Of a stretch of 53,545 bases of DNA, positions 33,462 through 41,761 are shown piece after piece. Both the position numbers and the translations under genes were made by a program. The stretch's first letter is position 1. The number at the start of each line of letters is the position of its first letter. The DNA comes from an uncultured Lachnospiraceae bacterium (GTDB lineage: Bacteria > Bacillota > Clostridia > Lachnospirales > Lachnospiraceae), in the NCBI GenBank assembly GCA_947177445.1, contig CAMWUL010000018.1:1-53545 (forward strand). The letters run 5' to 3'. The notes under the pieces were generated by a model, which did not search any database, had not been told where the DNA came from, and worked only from the letters and a program-made list of their open reading frames with translations.

Positions 33462-34411
33462 AGAAAAAAGACACATCTTTGCAGGTGGACCAGCGGGATC
33501 GGGGATTGCAGGCGAAGGTCAAACGAAAGAAGGCCTGGGGTAAGACGAAGATCGTGCTGGCCACCATTGTGGCAGCCTTTTTCGCTGTTTTGTTTCTGGC
33601 TCCCATTGTGCTGACCATAACCAATTCCTTTATGGCATCCTCGGAGATATCCGCCAACTACGGCTCCGTATTTGCCACCAACAGCAACGGAGGAAAGGTA
33701 TATATATCGGAAAAAGTTAATTTGAAGTTTATACCGGATATGGTTTCCTTCAGCCAGTACATAACGGTGCTGTTCAAGAGTCCGGAATATCTGCTGAAAT
33801 TTTGGAATTCCGTGATTCTTGTAGGGCCTATCGTGGTGTTTCAGCTGATTGTGGCCTCTCTTGCCTCCTACGGCTTCGCCCGATACCGGGGGAGGATAAG
33901 GGAAATTGTCTTCTTTATGTACATTATATTGATGCTGATGCCCTATCAGGTAACCCTGGTGCCCAACTATCTGGTCAGTGACTGGATGAATATTCTGGAT
34001 ACCAATTGGGCTATCTGGCTTCCTGGCATTATGTCGCCCTTTGCGGTATTTCTGCTGACCAAGTTTATGAGGCGGATACCCAAGGAGGTGGTGGAGGCCG
34101 CCCAGATCGACGGGGCGGGAGAGTGGCAGATTTATCGCAAAATCTGCATGCCTCTGTGCCGGGGCGCAATATTCTCCGCCGCTATTCTGGTATTTATTGA
34201 TTATTGGAATATGGTGGAGCAGCCGCTGATATTGCTGGGAAATGCGGAAATGCATCCGCTGTCCGTGTTTTTGAGCAAGATCAATTCCGGGGAGATCGGC
34301 CTGGCCTTTGCGGTGGCCACAATTTATATGGTGCCAAGCCTGTTGATTTTCCTTTATGGGGAAGAATATCTGGTGGACGGTATCACTTATCAGGGCGGTA
34401 TCAAGGGATAA
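33458..34411 (+). CDS. CUT1-type ABC sugar permease (MalG/UgpE-like)
   Basis: The second permease of the pair, 317 residues. After a basic N-terminus the first helix is at ~38-60. The EAA loop is canonical: PKEVVEAAQIDGAGEWQIYRKICMPL (about residues 205-230). The first extracytoplasmic loop (ASSEISANYGSVFATNSNGGKVYISEKVNL, about residues 60-95) is longer than in typical MalG proteins and could contact the fused lipoproteins. The start codon overlaps the previous stop (ATGA), which shows translational coupling. The HlyD-type gene follows 35 bp later behind a TTAGGAGAG site, with no terminator between. Confidence 0.92.
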   Translation: MKKKDTSLQVDQRDRGLQAKVKRKKAWGKTKIVLATIVAAFFAVLFLAPIVLTITNSFMASSEISANYGSVFATNSNGGKVYISEKVNLKFIPDMVSFSQYITVLFKSPEYLLKFWNSVILVGPIVVFQLIVASLASYGFARYRGRIREIVFFMYIILMLMPYQVTLVPNYLVSDWMNILDTNWAIWLPGIMSPFAVFLLTKFMRRIPKEVVEAAQIDGAGEWQIYRKICMPLCRGAIFSAAILVFIDYWNMVEQPLILLGNAEMHPLSVFLSKINSGEIGLAFAVATIYMVPSLLIFLYGEEYLVDGITYQGGIKG

Positions 34412-34446
34412 AGGAAAACAATTTAATTATTTAGGAGAGAAACGCG

Positions 34447-36141
34447 ATGAATGAAAACGGAAACAAAAAGCGGGAATGGGTGAAGACGGCGGCCATCATA
34501 TTTTTGTCCATCATGCTGGTGCTGACATTTTTTTCTAATACAATTATGAATTACTCTCTGCCGGAGGTAGCCACCCAGTATGTGCAGCCGGGAACCGTTA
34601 CAGCAAAGATCCGGGGCGGCGGCACAGTGGAGAGCGGAGACCCTTACGAGGTAAAAGTTACCGAGACCAGAAAGGTGTCCAGCGTGGCTGTCCGGGTGGG
34701 AGACGAAGTGCAGAAGGGCGATATTCTGTTTTACCTGGAGGACGCGGAGAGCGAGGAGCTGAAGGCGGCACAGGAGAGACTGGAGGAAGCACAGGAGGCG
34801 CTGGAGGATGCAAGGGAGAACTATCAACTGGCCCTTTTGACGGAGGCGCTCAAAGAATCTGATATTCGTGACGTGAGTGGAGGCGTGTCTGTCTCTGCCT
34901 ACAGAAGGAAGATTACCGATCTATGGAATACCATTTTCGCGGCAGAAGATGAGATAGAGCCTTTGCAGAAAAAGGAGGCTGAGCTGGAAGCCGCAATAAA
35001 CGCATATAAGACTCAGGAGAGTTATGAGTCCAGTCTGGATACTGGCGCTTCCCTTCGGTTGCCCGCGGCGGAGAAAGCCAAGGAAAACGCTCTGGAGGCT
35101 TTGCGGGCTATGGAAACGGCTTTGGATGCAGCAACAACACATTATAACGCTATAGTTGATTCTGTATCTGCGGGAGATGCAGATAAGAAAGCGGCGGAGG
35201 ATGCACTGAAGAAGGCCAAGGAGAACCATACCAATGCGGTCAATGCATACAATACTGCGGTGACCAACTATAATAATGCAGTACAGGAGAAAAATAATAG
35301 AGATGCCAGCCCGATTCATGCAAATTTGAACAATGGAATAGCTGCTTTTGAACTGGAACTTGCAACCGTCAAGAAAGACCTGGAGGCCGCTACAGCAAAA
35401 AAGACAGAGGCGCAAAATGAGCTGGAGTCCCTGGGTGTCACTATTGGGACAGCAAAAAATTTTGACGATATGTTGGATGCTATCGCTAAGGCCCAGAAGG
35501 CAGTGGATAAGGCCCAGGAAGAGGTAGATGAGCTGACGGCGAAGAGTATCGGAGCCACTATTACCGCCGATATTGCCGGCACGGTTACCGCCATCAATGT
35601 GACGGCGGGTAATAATACTTCTGCTGCCATGCCGGTAGCGGTGCTTCAGCCGGAGGGCAAGGGCTATACCATGAGCTTTTCCGTCACCAACGAGCAGGCC
35701 AAGAGACTGTCCGTTGGGGATCGGGCGGAGCTGGTGAATTCCTGGTGGTATGATGATGTGGAAGTGGTTTTGGAGAGTATCAAGCCGGATCCCCAGGAGC
35801 CCGGCAAGAAAAAGAGGCTGACCTTTACCGTTACAGGAAGCGTGACGGCAGGTCAGACCCTGAATGTATCCGTGGGACAGAAGAGCGCCAACTATGATTT
35901 GATCGTACCCAACAGCGCCATCCGGGAGGACAGCAACGGCAAGTTCATTCTGATCGTGGAATCCAGGCAGACACCTCTGGGAACCCGGTATACTGCCGCA
36001 CGTGTGGATGTACAGGTTTTGGCCAGTGACGATAATCAGTCGGCCATCAGCGCAGGACTCAGCGGTTATGAGTATGTGATCACCACATCCACAAAGCCTG
36101 TGGAAGCCGGAAAACAGGTGAGGCTGACAGACAATAATTAG
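34447..36141 (+). CDS. HlyD/RND-type membrane fusion adaptor
   Basis: A 564-residue adaptor protein of the kind that bridges an inner-membrane transporter to the outside. A membrane helix is at ~12-32. The first lipoyl/barrel half is at ~40-100 (GTVTAKIRGGGTVESGD, KVSSVAVRVGDEVQKGDILFYLE). A very long alpha-hairpin runs ~105-370, rich in Ala and Glu. The second lipoyl half is TADIAGTVTAINVTAGNNTS, then the beta-barrel and a membrane-proximal domain to the end. The 265-residue hairpin is long for a Gram-positive adaptor and could span much of the cell wall. It follows the sugar permeases and precedes a MacB-like protein. An exporter ATPase is missing from the operon. AGGAG lies about nine bases upstream. 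Confidence 0.9.
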   Translation: MNENGNKKREWVKTAAIIFLSIMLVLTFFSNTIMNYSLPEVATQYVQPGTVTAKIRGGGTVESGDPYEVKVTETRKVSSVAVRVGDEVQKGDILFYLEDAESEELKAAQERLEEAQEALEDARENYQLALLTEALKESDIRDVSGGVSVSAYRRKITDLWNTIFAAEDEIEPLQKKEAELEAAINAYKTQESYESSLDTGASLRLPAAEKAKENALEALRAMETALDAATTHYNAIVDSVSAGDADKKAAEDALKKAKENHTNAVNAYNTAVTNYNNAVQEKNNRDASPIHANLNNGIAAFELELATVKKDLEAATAKKTEAQNELESLGVTIGTAKNFDDMLDAIAKAQKAVDKAQEEVDELTAKSIGATITADIAGTVTAINVTAGNNTSAAMPVAVLQPEGKGYTMSFSVTNEQAKRLSVGDRAELVNSWWYDDVEVVLESIKPDPQEPGKKKRLTFTVTGSVTAGQTLNVSVGQKSANYDLIVPNSAIREDSNGKFILIVESRQTPLGTRYTAARVDVQVLASDDNQSAISAGLSGYEYVITTSTKPVEAGKQVRLTDNN

Positions 36142-36163
36142 TGCGGTGGAAACGAGGCGGGCA

Positions 36164-37447
36164 ATGAAGAAAATTATACTTGGAATCAGCGGAGGGATAT
36201 CCTTTCTTTTCTTTCTGATTCTGCTGTTCATAGGGGGGCATCTGGCGAAGGCCCAGTCCTCCCAGCAGATGGCGGAGCGGTGGAGCGATAAAAAGGATGT
36301 GGCGCAGGTCAGCTGTTTCTTCTCCGTAAATTCAAAAATCACCCAGGATCAAATCCTGGAGTTTGAGCACAGCATAGATAAGGCCCTGCAGGATGCCTCT
36401 GTGGTTCAGGAGGCGGAAAATCCATCCGCCAGATTGTGGGTGGATGCCTACAGTGCGGACGGCAAAGTCACGCTTTCCACAGACAGAGGCAGTGTGGAAG
36501 CGGATGCCATAGGAATTGGAGGAGATTTTTTCCTTTTCCATCCCCAGGAGCTTCTCAGCGGAGGATATTTTTCAGGCAATGATTTGATGCAGGATTATTG
36601 TGTCATCGATCAGGATACGGCCTGGCAGCTCTTCGGTTCCAGCGACGTGGCCGGCATGATGGTTTATATCGGTGAGGTTCCCCACATTGTCACCGGCGTT
36701 ATACAGAGGCCTCAGGGCCGCCTGGAGGAGGCGGCAGGCCTTGACGGTACGCTGGTATATGTGTCCTACCAGACTCTTGAGGAGCTGGGGACCAGCAACG
36801 GAATCAATCATTATGAGATTGTGATGCCCAGCCCCATTACAGGATTTGCCTATAATTATGTAAAGGAACAGCTGGGGAGATCCGAGAAGGAAGTGGAGGT
36901 GGTGGAAAACACCAGCCGGTATTCTCTGGTCTCCAGGCTGAAGCTGATTCCGGAGTTCGGAACCCGGTCCATGAACGGGAAAGCCATTATTTATCCCTAC
37001 TGGGAAAATATTGCCAGAGGATACGAGGATATACTGGCAGTGATTACGTTTTTCGAAGCTCTTTTTCTGGCCTATGCCCTGATTCTCGGGCTGGTGTTTT
37101 TCGGTATCTGGTGGAAGCATAAGGGCTGGACGCTGCGTGACGCATGGCTCAGGGTAAAGGATAAGGCGGAGCGCCGAATGGAGCTTTCCAGAGCCAGGCA
37201 CAAGGCAAAGAAGGGAGATACGCAGGAGCTGGAATTTCTGGAGCTGACGGCGAAGCCGTCCCGAAAGAAATCCGGTTCCGGAAAGAGGCCTTTCAGCAGG
37301 ATTGGAAAATCTGCGAAAACCGGAAAGTCCGGACGGTCCGGTAAACCCGGAAAAAAAGAGAAAGCCGGGAAGGCGGAAGGCGGCAGCGGCGCTTTGGATG
37401 CGGCTGACATATTGGATTTAGAGGATTTGGAGAATGCAGAGGATTGA
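36164..37447 (+). CDS. MacB periplasmic-core-like membrane protein
   Basis: A 427-residue protein with an N-terminal membrane helix (residues ~3-28), an extracellular domain of the MacB periplasmic-core type (~30-290: DVAQVSCFFSVNSKITQDQI, DFFLFHPQELLSGGYFSGNDLMQDYCVIDQDTAWQLFGSSDVAG) and one C-terminal helix (~296-325). The three FtsX permease helices of a full MacB-type permease are not there, so it is unlikely to transport alone. The cytoplasmic tail is extreme: about 60 residues dominated by Lys, Arg, Ser and Gly with repeated GKSG/GKPG steps, then a short acidic end. The ATG at 36164 has GAGG about seven bases upstream; a GTG at 36146 would add six residues. It overlaps nothing and precedes the second lipoprotein. 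Confidence 0.82.
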   Translation: MKKIILGISGGISFLFFLILLFIGGHLAKAQSSQQMAERWSDKKDVAQVSCFFSVNSKITQDQILEFEHSIDKALQDASVVQEAENPSARLWVDAYSADGKVTLSTDRGSVEADAIGIGGDFFLFHPQELLSGGYFSGNDLMQDYCVIDQDTAWQLFGSSDVAGMMVYIGEVPHIVTGVIQRPQGRLEEAAGLDGTLVYVSYQTLEELGTSNGINHYEIVMPSPITGFAYNYVKEQLGRSEKEVEVVENTSRYSLVSRLKLIPEFGTRSMNGKAIIYPYWENIARGYEDILAVITFFEALFLAYALILGLVFFGIWWKHKGWTLRDAWLRVKDKAERRMELSRARHKAKKGDTQELEFLELTAKPSRKKSGSGKRPFSRIGKSAKTGKSGRSGKPGKKEKAGKAEGGSGALDAADILDLEDLENAED

Positions 37448-37490
37448 CTGCGCAGATGAATGCCCGTCTATGGCGGGCGGGGAGGTAATT

Positions 37491-40007
37491 ATGAAAAAAT
37501 GGATTCGAAAAGGATTGTGTCTGTTCCTGGCGGCGGTAATGACAGCCGGGCTTTGCGCCTGCAGCGGAGGGGCGGATACTGACGATGGGGGTAAAAAGGG
37601 ATCAGATACTTCCAACGCGGCCCTGGCCAAGGAGAATGTCTATAAGCTTCAGGAAATCAGCATGCCGGAGCTGGTAGATGAAAACAACGGTTCCGTAAAT
37701 GTCTGGGGAGGGATTTTCCAGGACGGAAAGGTTTACTTTTTACTCCAGGTGTATAAAACCAACAGCCGGCAGGACTTTCGGCTGATGACCATAAATGCGG
37801 ACGGGACGGATATGCAGTTTGTTTCGCTTCAGATGTCTGGTGACAAAGAGGGAGACCAGCAGGATCCCGGAGACAGCCAGGAGCCTGCGACAGATCAGAC
37901 GGGGCCCGATGACGGTTCTCAGACGGACCAGCCTGCGTCTGAGGACAGCCCGGAGTCAAATACGGACATCGCGACGGAGCCGGGATATGAGGCCAATCCT
38001 TCCAATATTTATGAGGATATTTATTTTAATAATATGGTTCTCGCGGACGGCGGCATGGTGTATGGCGTAAAGCAGTGGTATTATCAGGATTATTCCGATC
38101 CGGAAAATCCCGTCAGCGAGGACCGGCAGTTTCTCTGCTGCTGGGATGGGGAAGGCAGGCTTGTGTGGGAGAAGGAGCTGGAGCCGTTTGCCACAGAGGA
38201 TGAGTGGGTTTATCTGAACCAGATCGTGAAGGCCTCGGATGGCGGTCTGACGCTTTTGCTCAACGGTGATAAGGCATATAAGATGCATATGGACGCAGAG
38301 GGTAATCTGTCGGAGAGAGAGGAGCTTTCGGAGGAAACCAGCGCTGTGCTGTCCAATAATCAGTACATGATCCCCCGCAGAGACGGAACTTTTATTTTGA
38401 TTTATTCTTCCGAGGATGATTGGACCAAGCAGTTTATTGCGGACTATGATCTGGAAAACGACAAGCTGGGAGAAGCGGCGGAGGTTCCTTCCTCTCTGGT
38501 CTGGAACGGATTACCGAATGTGGCGGAGGGAATGGACGCTGATCTGATCTACTGCAGCAGCGACGGCATATATACCTTCAACGCAGGAGATACGGAGAGC
38601 AGGATCAAGATGAATTACATCAATTCGGATCTGTATATCTCTGACTTCAGTGCCATGGTGGAGCTGGGATCGGAATCCTTTATGGGAGTTTTCCGGGACA
38701 ATTACGAGGAAGGCTTAAAGCTGGGACTGTTTAACTATGTGGATCCTTCCACCATCGCCGATAAGGCCGTGCTGGTTCTGGCAGGAAACTCCTTAGGCGG
38801 TAATATTAAGCGCCGGGTGGTGGAATATAACCGGGCCAGCGACCAGTACCGGATTGTGGTGAAGGAATATTATAACTACATCACCTATGATGACTATGAG
38901 GCCGGTATCACAAAGCTGAACAATGATATCATCACAGGGCAGATGCCGGATATTCTGCTGACATCTGAGCTGCCCATGGACAATTATATTGCCAAGGGCT
39001 GGATCGCGGATATCAATAAGCTGATCGAGAATGATGAGGAGCTGTCCCAGGTGGAATTTCTGCAGAACGTATTCGATGCATTTTCCAACGACGGAAAGCT
39101 GTATTATGTGGTGCCCGGATTTTCTGTGAATACTGTGATCGGAAAGACTGCTCTGGTGGGGGACCGGGAGAGCTGGACCATGGCCGATATGCAGCAGGTG
39201 CTTGCCTCTATGGGAGAGGGTACCAGCGCTATTGGAAATGTCACTCAGGCAGAGTTTATGAATATGGTCATGCGGTACTGCGGAAATGATTTTGTGGATG
39301 TAAGCACGGGAAAATGCTCTTTTAATACATCGAACTTTATTGAAATGATGGAGTTTGCAAAGACCCTTCCCCAGGAGTACGATCAGGATGAGTGGAATGC
39401 TTATTATGACAATTATGATTCTCAGTACAGGGAAGACAGGACGCTGCTGAGCCAGATCTACATTTATTCCGTTTCAGGCTTGAATAATTATATCAACGGA
39501 TACTTCGGAGAACCGGTGAGCTTTGTGGGCTTCCCTACAGAGAGCGGCAAGGGTTCCTATATAGAGCCTGATTATAATACCTTTGCCCTGTCTGCCCGGT
39601 CCAAAAATCTGGATGGAGCCTGGGACTTTGTCCGCTATTATCTCACGGACGAATATCAGAAGGAGACAGGAAACATGCCCGTGAACAAGGCGCTGTTCCT
39701 GGAGAAGGCCCAGGAGGCCTTACAGCGGCCCTATTACATCGATTATGATACCAAGGAGAAGGTGGAGTATGATGATACCTTCTGGATGAATGGCGAGAAG
39801 ATCAAGCTGCCTCCCATGAATCAGGAGCAGATCGATCAGGCCACGGAATTTATCCAGTCCGTGGACAGGAGAGGATACAACAACTCAGACATTTTAAATA
39901 TTATCAACGAAGAGGTGGAGGCCTTTTATTCGGGACAGAAATCCGCTCAGGACGTAGCGGACGTAATTCAGAGAAGAGCCCAGCTTTTTGTAGACGAAAA
40001 CAGATAG
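37491..40007 (+). CDS. Lipoprotein fusing propeller-like domain to sugar-binding domain (copy 2)
   Basis: An 838-residue paralogue of the product of 30209. The signal peptide ends LCAC, with Cys24 as the lipidated residue. Residues ~30-410 are propeller-like but interrupted by an acidic, Gln/Pro/Asp-rich insert (~130-175) that looks disordered. Residues ~420-838 are the solute-binding-like domain, closing with DILNIINEEVEAFYSGQKSAQDVADVIQRR, almost the same ending as copy 1. The ATG at 37491 follows GGGAGG by about five bases; a longer frame from 37434 would overlap the upstream gene. A small GCCCG/CGGGC hairpin (37461-37478) lies just before the binding site. Two binding lipoproteins at the two ends of one operon suggest different ligands or a sensor/binder pair. 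Confidence 0.9.
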   Translation: MKKWIRKGLCLFLAAVMTAGLCACSGGADTDDGGKKGSDTSNAALAKENVYKLQEISMPELVDENNGSVNVWGGIFQDGKVYFLLQVYKTNSRQDFRLMTINADGTDMQFVSLQMSGDKEGDQQDPGDSQEPATDQTGPDDGSQTDQPASEDSPESNTDIATEPGYEANPSNIYEDIYFNNMVLADGGMVYGVKQWYYQDYSDPENPVSEDRQFLCCWDGEGRLVWEKELEPFATEDEWVYLNQIVKASDGGLTLLLNGDKAYKMHMDAEGNLSEREELSEETSAVLSNNQYMIPRRDGTFILIYSSEDDWTKQFIADYDLENDKLGEAAEVPSSLVWNGLPNVAEGMDADLIYCSSDGIYTFNAGDTESRIKMNYINSDLYISDFSAMVELGSESFMGVFRDNYEEGLKLGLFNYVDPSTIADKAVLVLAGNSLGGNIKRRVVEYNRASDQYRIVVKEYYNYITYDDYEAGITKLNNDIITGQMPDILLTSELPMDNYIAKGWIADINKLIENDEELSQVEFLQNVFDAFSNDGKLYYVVPGFSVNTVIGKTALVGDRESWTMADMQQVLASMGEGTSAIGNVTQAEFMNMVMRYCGNDFVDVSTGKCSFNTSNFIEMMEFAKTLPQEYDQDEWNAYYDNYDSQYREDRTLLSQIYIYSVSGLNNYINGYFGEPVSFVGFPTESGKGSYIEPDYNTFALSARSKNLDGAWDFVRYYLTDEYQKETGNMPVNKALFLEKAQEALQRPYYIDYDTKEKVEYDDTFWMNGEKIKLPPMNQEQIDQATEFIQSVDRRGYNNSDILNIINEEVEAFYSGQKSAQDVADVIQRRAQLFVDENR

Positions 40008-40014
40008 AGCCGTC

Positions 40015-40054
40015 AAAAAAGAAGACTTTCCGCTTCGGCGGAGAGCCTTCTTTT
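40015..40054 (+). terminator. Bidirectional terminator
   Basis: An A-rich left arm (AAAAGAAG from ~40017) pairs with CTTCTTTT (~40047-40054), and TCCGC pairs with GCGGA around a TTCG tetraloop. It ends the lipoprotein operon on the plus strand and, thanks to the A-run, could end the convergent metalloprotease gene too. Confidence 0.8.
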
Positions 40055-40089
40055 GCCATGTATGGAAAAGGAGATTTCCTAAGCTGTCT

Positions 40090-40506
40090 TCAGAGAGTCA
40101 GGGAGATTCCTACTCTGGCCAGATGGTTTTCCAGAGTCAGCTCCTGACCGTGATCCCGAAGCCACTGCTTCCGAACCCGGTAATCCGGCATCACCCGGGC
40201 TACCATATCCCAGAAGTCTTTCGAGTGGTTCATATGAGTCAGGTGGCACAGCTCATGAACCACCACATAGTCCAGGATTCCGGGCGGGGCGAAGATAAGC
40301 CGATAATTAAAGGAAAGGGTTCCACGGGAGGAACAGCTGCCCCAGCGGGTCTTCTGATCCCGGACGGTGACGCTGGTGTATACTCCGCCGGTGATCCGGT
40401 GAAAATGGGCCACGCGGCTTTCCAGCACGGCCCGTGCGTTGTCCCGATATCTTTGTTCCAGTGCGGCCAGGCGTTTTAACTCGGCATTTGTAAGGTGGGG
40501 GGACAT
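40090..40506 (-). CDS. YgjP/WLM-type M48 metallopeptidase
   Basis: A 138-residue zinc metallopeptidase-like protein of the YgjP (DUF45) family. The zinc motif is HELCHLTHMNHSKDFW at about residues 85-100, giving two His ligands and the catalytic Glu with the third His downstream. The conserved VRDQKTRWGSCSSRGTLSFNYRL segment precedes it. YgjP proteins are usually ~170-240 residues, so this is a short member. The start at 40506 (minus strand) is chosen because AAGGAG ends eight bases upstream; a longer frame from 40548 would overlap the CDF gene. Its start lies four bases past the CDF stop, so the two form a small operon. Function of the family is poorly known. Confidence 0.88.
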   Translation of the reverse strand: MSPHLTNAELKRLAALEQRYRDNARAVLESRVAHFHRITGGVYTSVTVRDQKTRWGSCSSRGTLSFNYRLIFAPPGILDYVVVHELCHLTHMNHSKDFWDMVARVMPDYRVRKQWLRDHGQELTLENHLARVGISLTL

Positions 40507-40510
40507 AAGC

Positions 40511-41689
40511 TCAGCTCCTTTCGGAAGTGTATTGTTTATCCACTTCAATTACTGCACAGAATCCGGGGTCTTCCTGCCGGATGCGCTGACTGATGACCTG
40601 GATCAGCTCGGCGTCCTGCAGAGGAAAATCGTAGGGCGCTGCCACGTCGAAGATCAGGTTTGTGTGGGTGGGGCCTGCGACGATCCGGAAGTCGTGCATG
40701 GTAAGCCTGGGACTGATCTCTTCCAGATAGCCCTGTACCAGAGATTTCAGCCGATTGGTTTCCTCATCGTTGACGCAGACGGGATCCATATGGATCACGG
40801 CGTGACAATCCAGAGTGTCCCTCAGCTGATGCTCGATCCCGTCGATCATATCGTGGAGGGTCAGGATATTTCCGTCTGCAGGCACCTCCGCATGAAGGGA
40901 GATCAGGATTCGCCCGGGACCGTAGTTGTGGACGATCAGATCATGGATTCCAAGCACATTCTGGTGGGACATGACGATTTCGTTTACCTGCCGCACAAAT
41001 TCTTTGTCCGGAGCCTGGCCCAGCAGGGGACTGATGGTATCCTTGGCGGCGTTGAAGCCGGTCCAGCAGATAAAAAGTCCCACCAGCACGCCGCACCAGC
41101 CGTCGATGTGAAGGCCGGTAAAATGGGCGGTGAGTGTGGCGGCCAGCACCAGGGTGGTGGCCAGGGCATCGCTGAGAGAGTCTGCGGCTGTGGCCAGCAT
41201 GGCGGCGGAGTCCAGTTTTTTGCCCAGACGGCGGTTGTACAGATACATATAGCATTTTACCAGGATGGAGACGGCCAGAATGATCAGGACTACAGGCGAA
41301 AAGGTCAGCTCCTCCGGGCGGAAAATCTTGGCGGCGGAGCCCTGGATCAGCTCAAAGCCCATGAGCAGAATGATCACTGCCACTAAAAGTCCGGAGATAT
41401 ATTCGATGCGCCCGTGTCCGAAGGGGTGGTCAGGATCCGGCTTCTGTCCTGCCATCCGGAAACCGATCAGGGTGATGATGGAGGATCCGGCGTCTGAAAG
41501 GTTGTTGAAGGCATCGGCGGTGACGGCGATGGAATGACTGAAGAATCCTGCCGCAAATTTTCCGGCAAACAGAAGGAGATTCAGCCCGATGCCCAGGGCG
41601 CCGCACAGTACGCCGTAGGCCTGGCGCACATGGGGATTTTTGGTATCCCGGTGATTTTTAATAAAAAGCCTTGCAAATAAACGGATCAT
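40511..41689 (-). CDS. Cation diffusion facilitator (CDF) exporter
   Basis: A 392-residue membrane exporter of divalent metal ions driven by proton exchange. Six helices span ~25-215, with HPFGHGRIEYISGLLVA typical of the family. The transport-site motifs read DAFNNLSD in helix 2 and DSLSD in helix 5; the absence of the His found in zinc exporters hints at manganese or another ion. A long cytoplasmic domain (~220-392) has the ferredoxin-like CDF fold (VLGIHDLIVHNYGPGRILISLHAEV) plus an extra ~80-residue repeat. The ATG at 41689 has AAGGAG six bases upstream (minus strand). It is divergent from the MATE gene at 41762. Confidence 0.93.
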   Translation of the reverse strand: MIRLFARLFIKNHRDTKNPHVRQAYGVLCGALGIGLNLLLFAGKFAAGFFSHSIAVTADAFNNLSDAGSSIITLIGFRMAGQKPDPDHPFGHGRIEYISGLLVAVIILLMGFELIQGSAAKIFRPEELTFSPVVLIILAVSILVKCYMYLYNRRLGKKLDSAAMLATAADSLSDALATTLVLAATLTAHFTGLHIDGWCGVLVGLFICWTGFNAAKDTISPLLGQAPDKEFVRQVNEIVMSHQNVLGIHDLIVHNYGPGRILISLHAEVPADGNILTLHDMIDGIEHQLRDTLDCHAVIHMDPVCVNDEETNRLKSLVQGYLEEISPRLTMHDFRIVAGPTHTNLIFDVAAPYDFPLQDAELIQVISQRIRQEDPGFCAVIEVDKQYTSERS

Positions 41690-41727
41690 AATTGTCTCCT
41701 TCGGGGCGCTTGATGTTTTTGCAGTCA

Positions 41728-41736
41728 TGCTATAGT
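41728..41736 (+). promoter_or_regulatory. Extended -10 promoter of second MATE gene
   Basis: TG-C-TATAGT (41728-41736), with a possible -35 TTGATG at 41710-41715 (15-bp spacing). It lies 26 bp before the start codon in the divergent region shared with the CDF gene. Confidence 0.45.
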
Positions 41737-41761
41737 TTAACGGGTCTGAAAGGAAAAAACA

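Noticed and set aside
40090..40548. SprT-type protease
   Set aside because: The RWGSC segment before the HELCH motif is typical of YgjP/DUF45 proteins rather than SprT.
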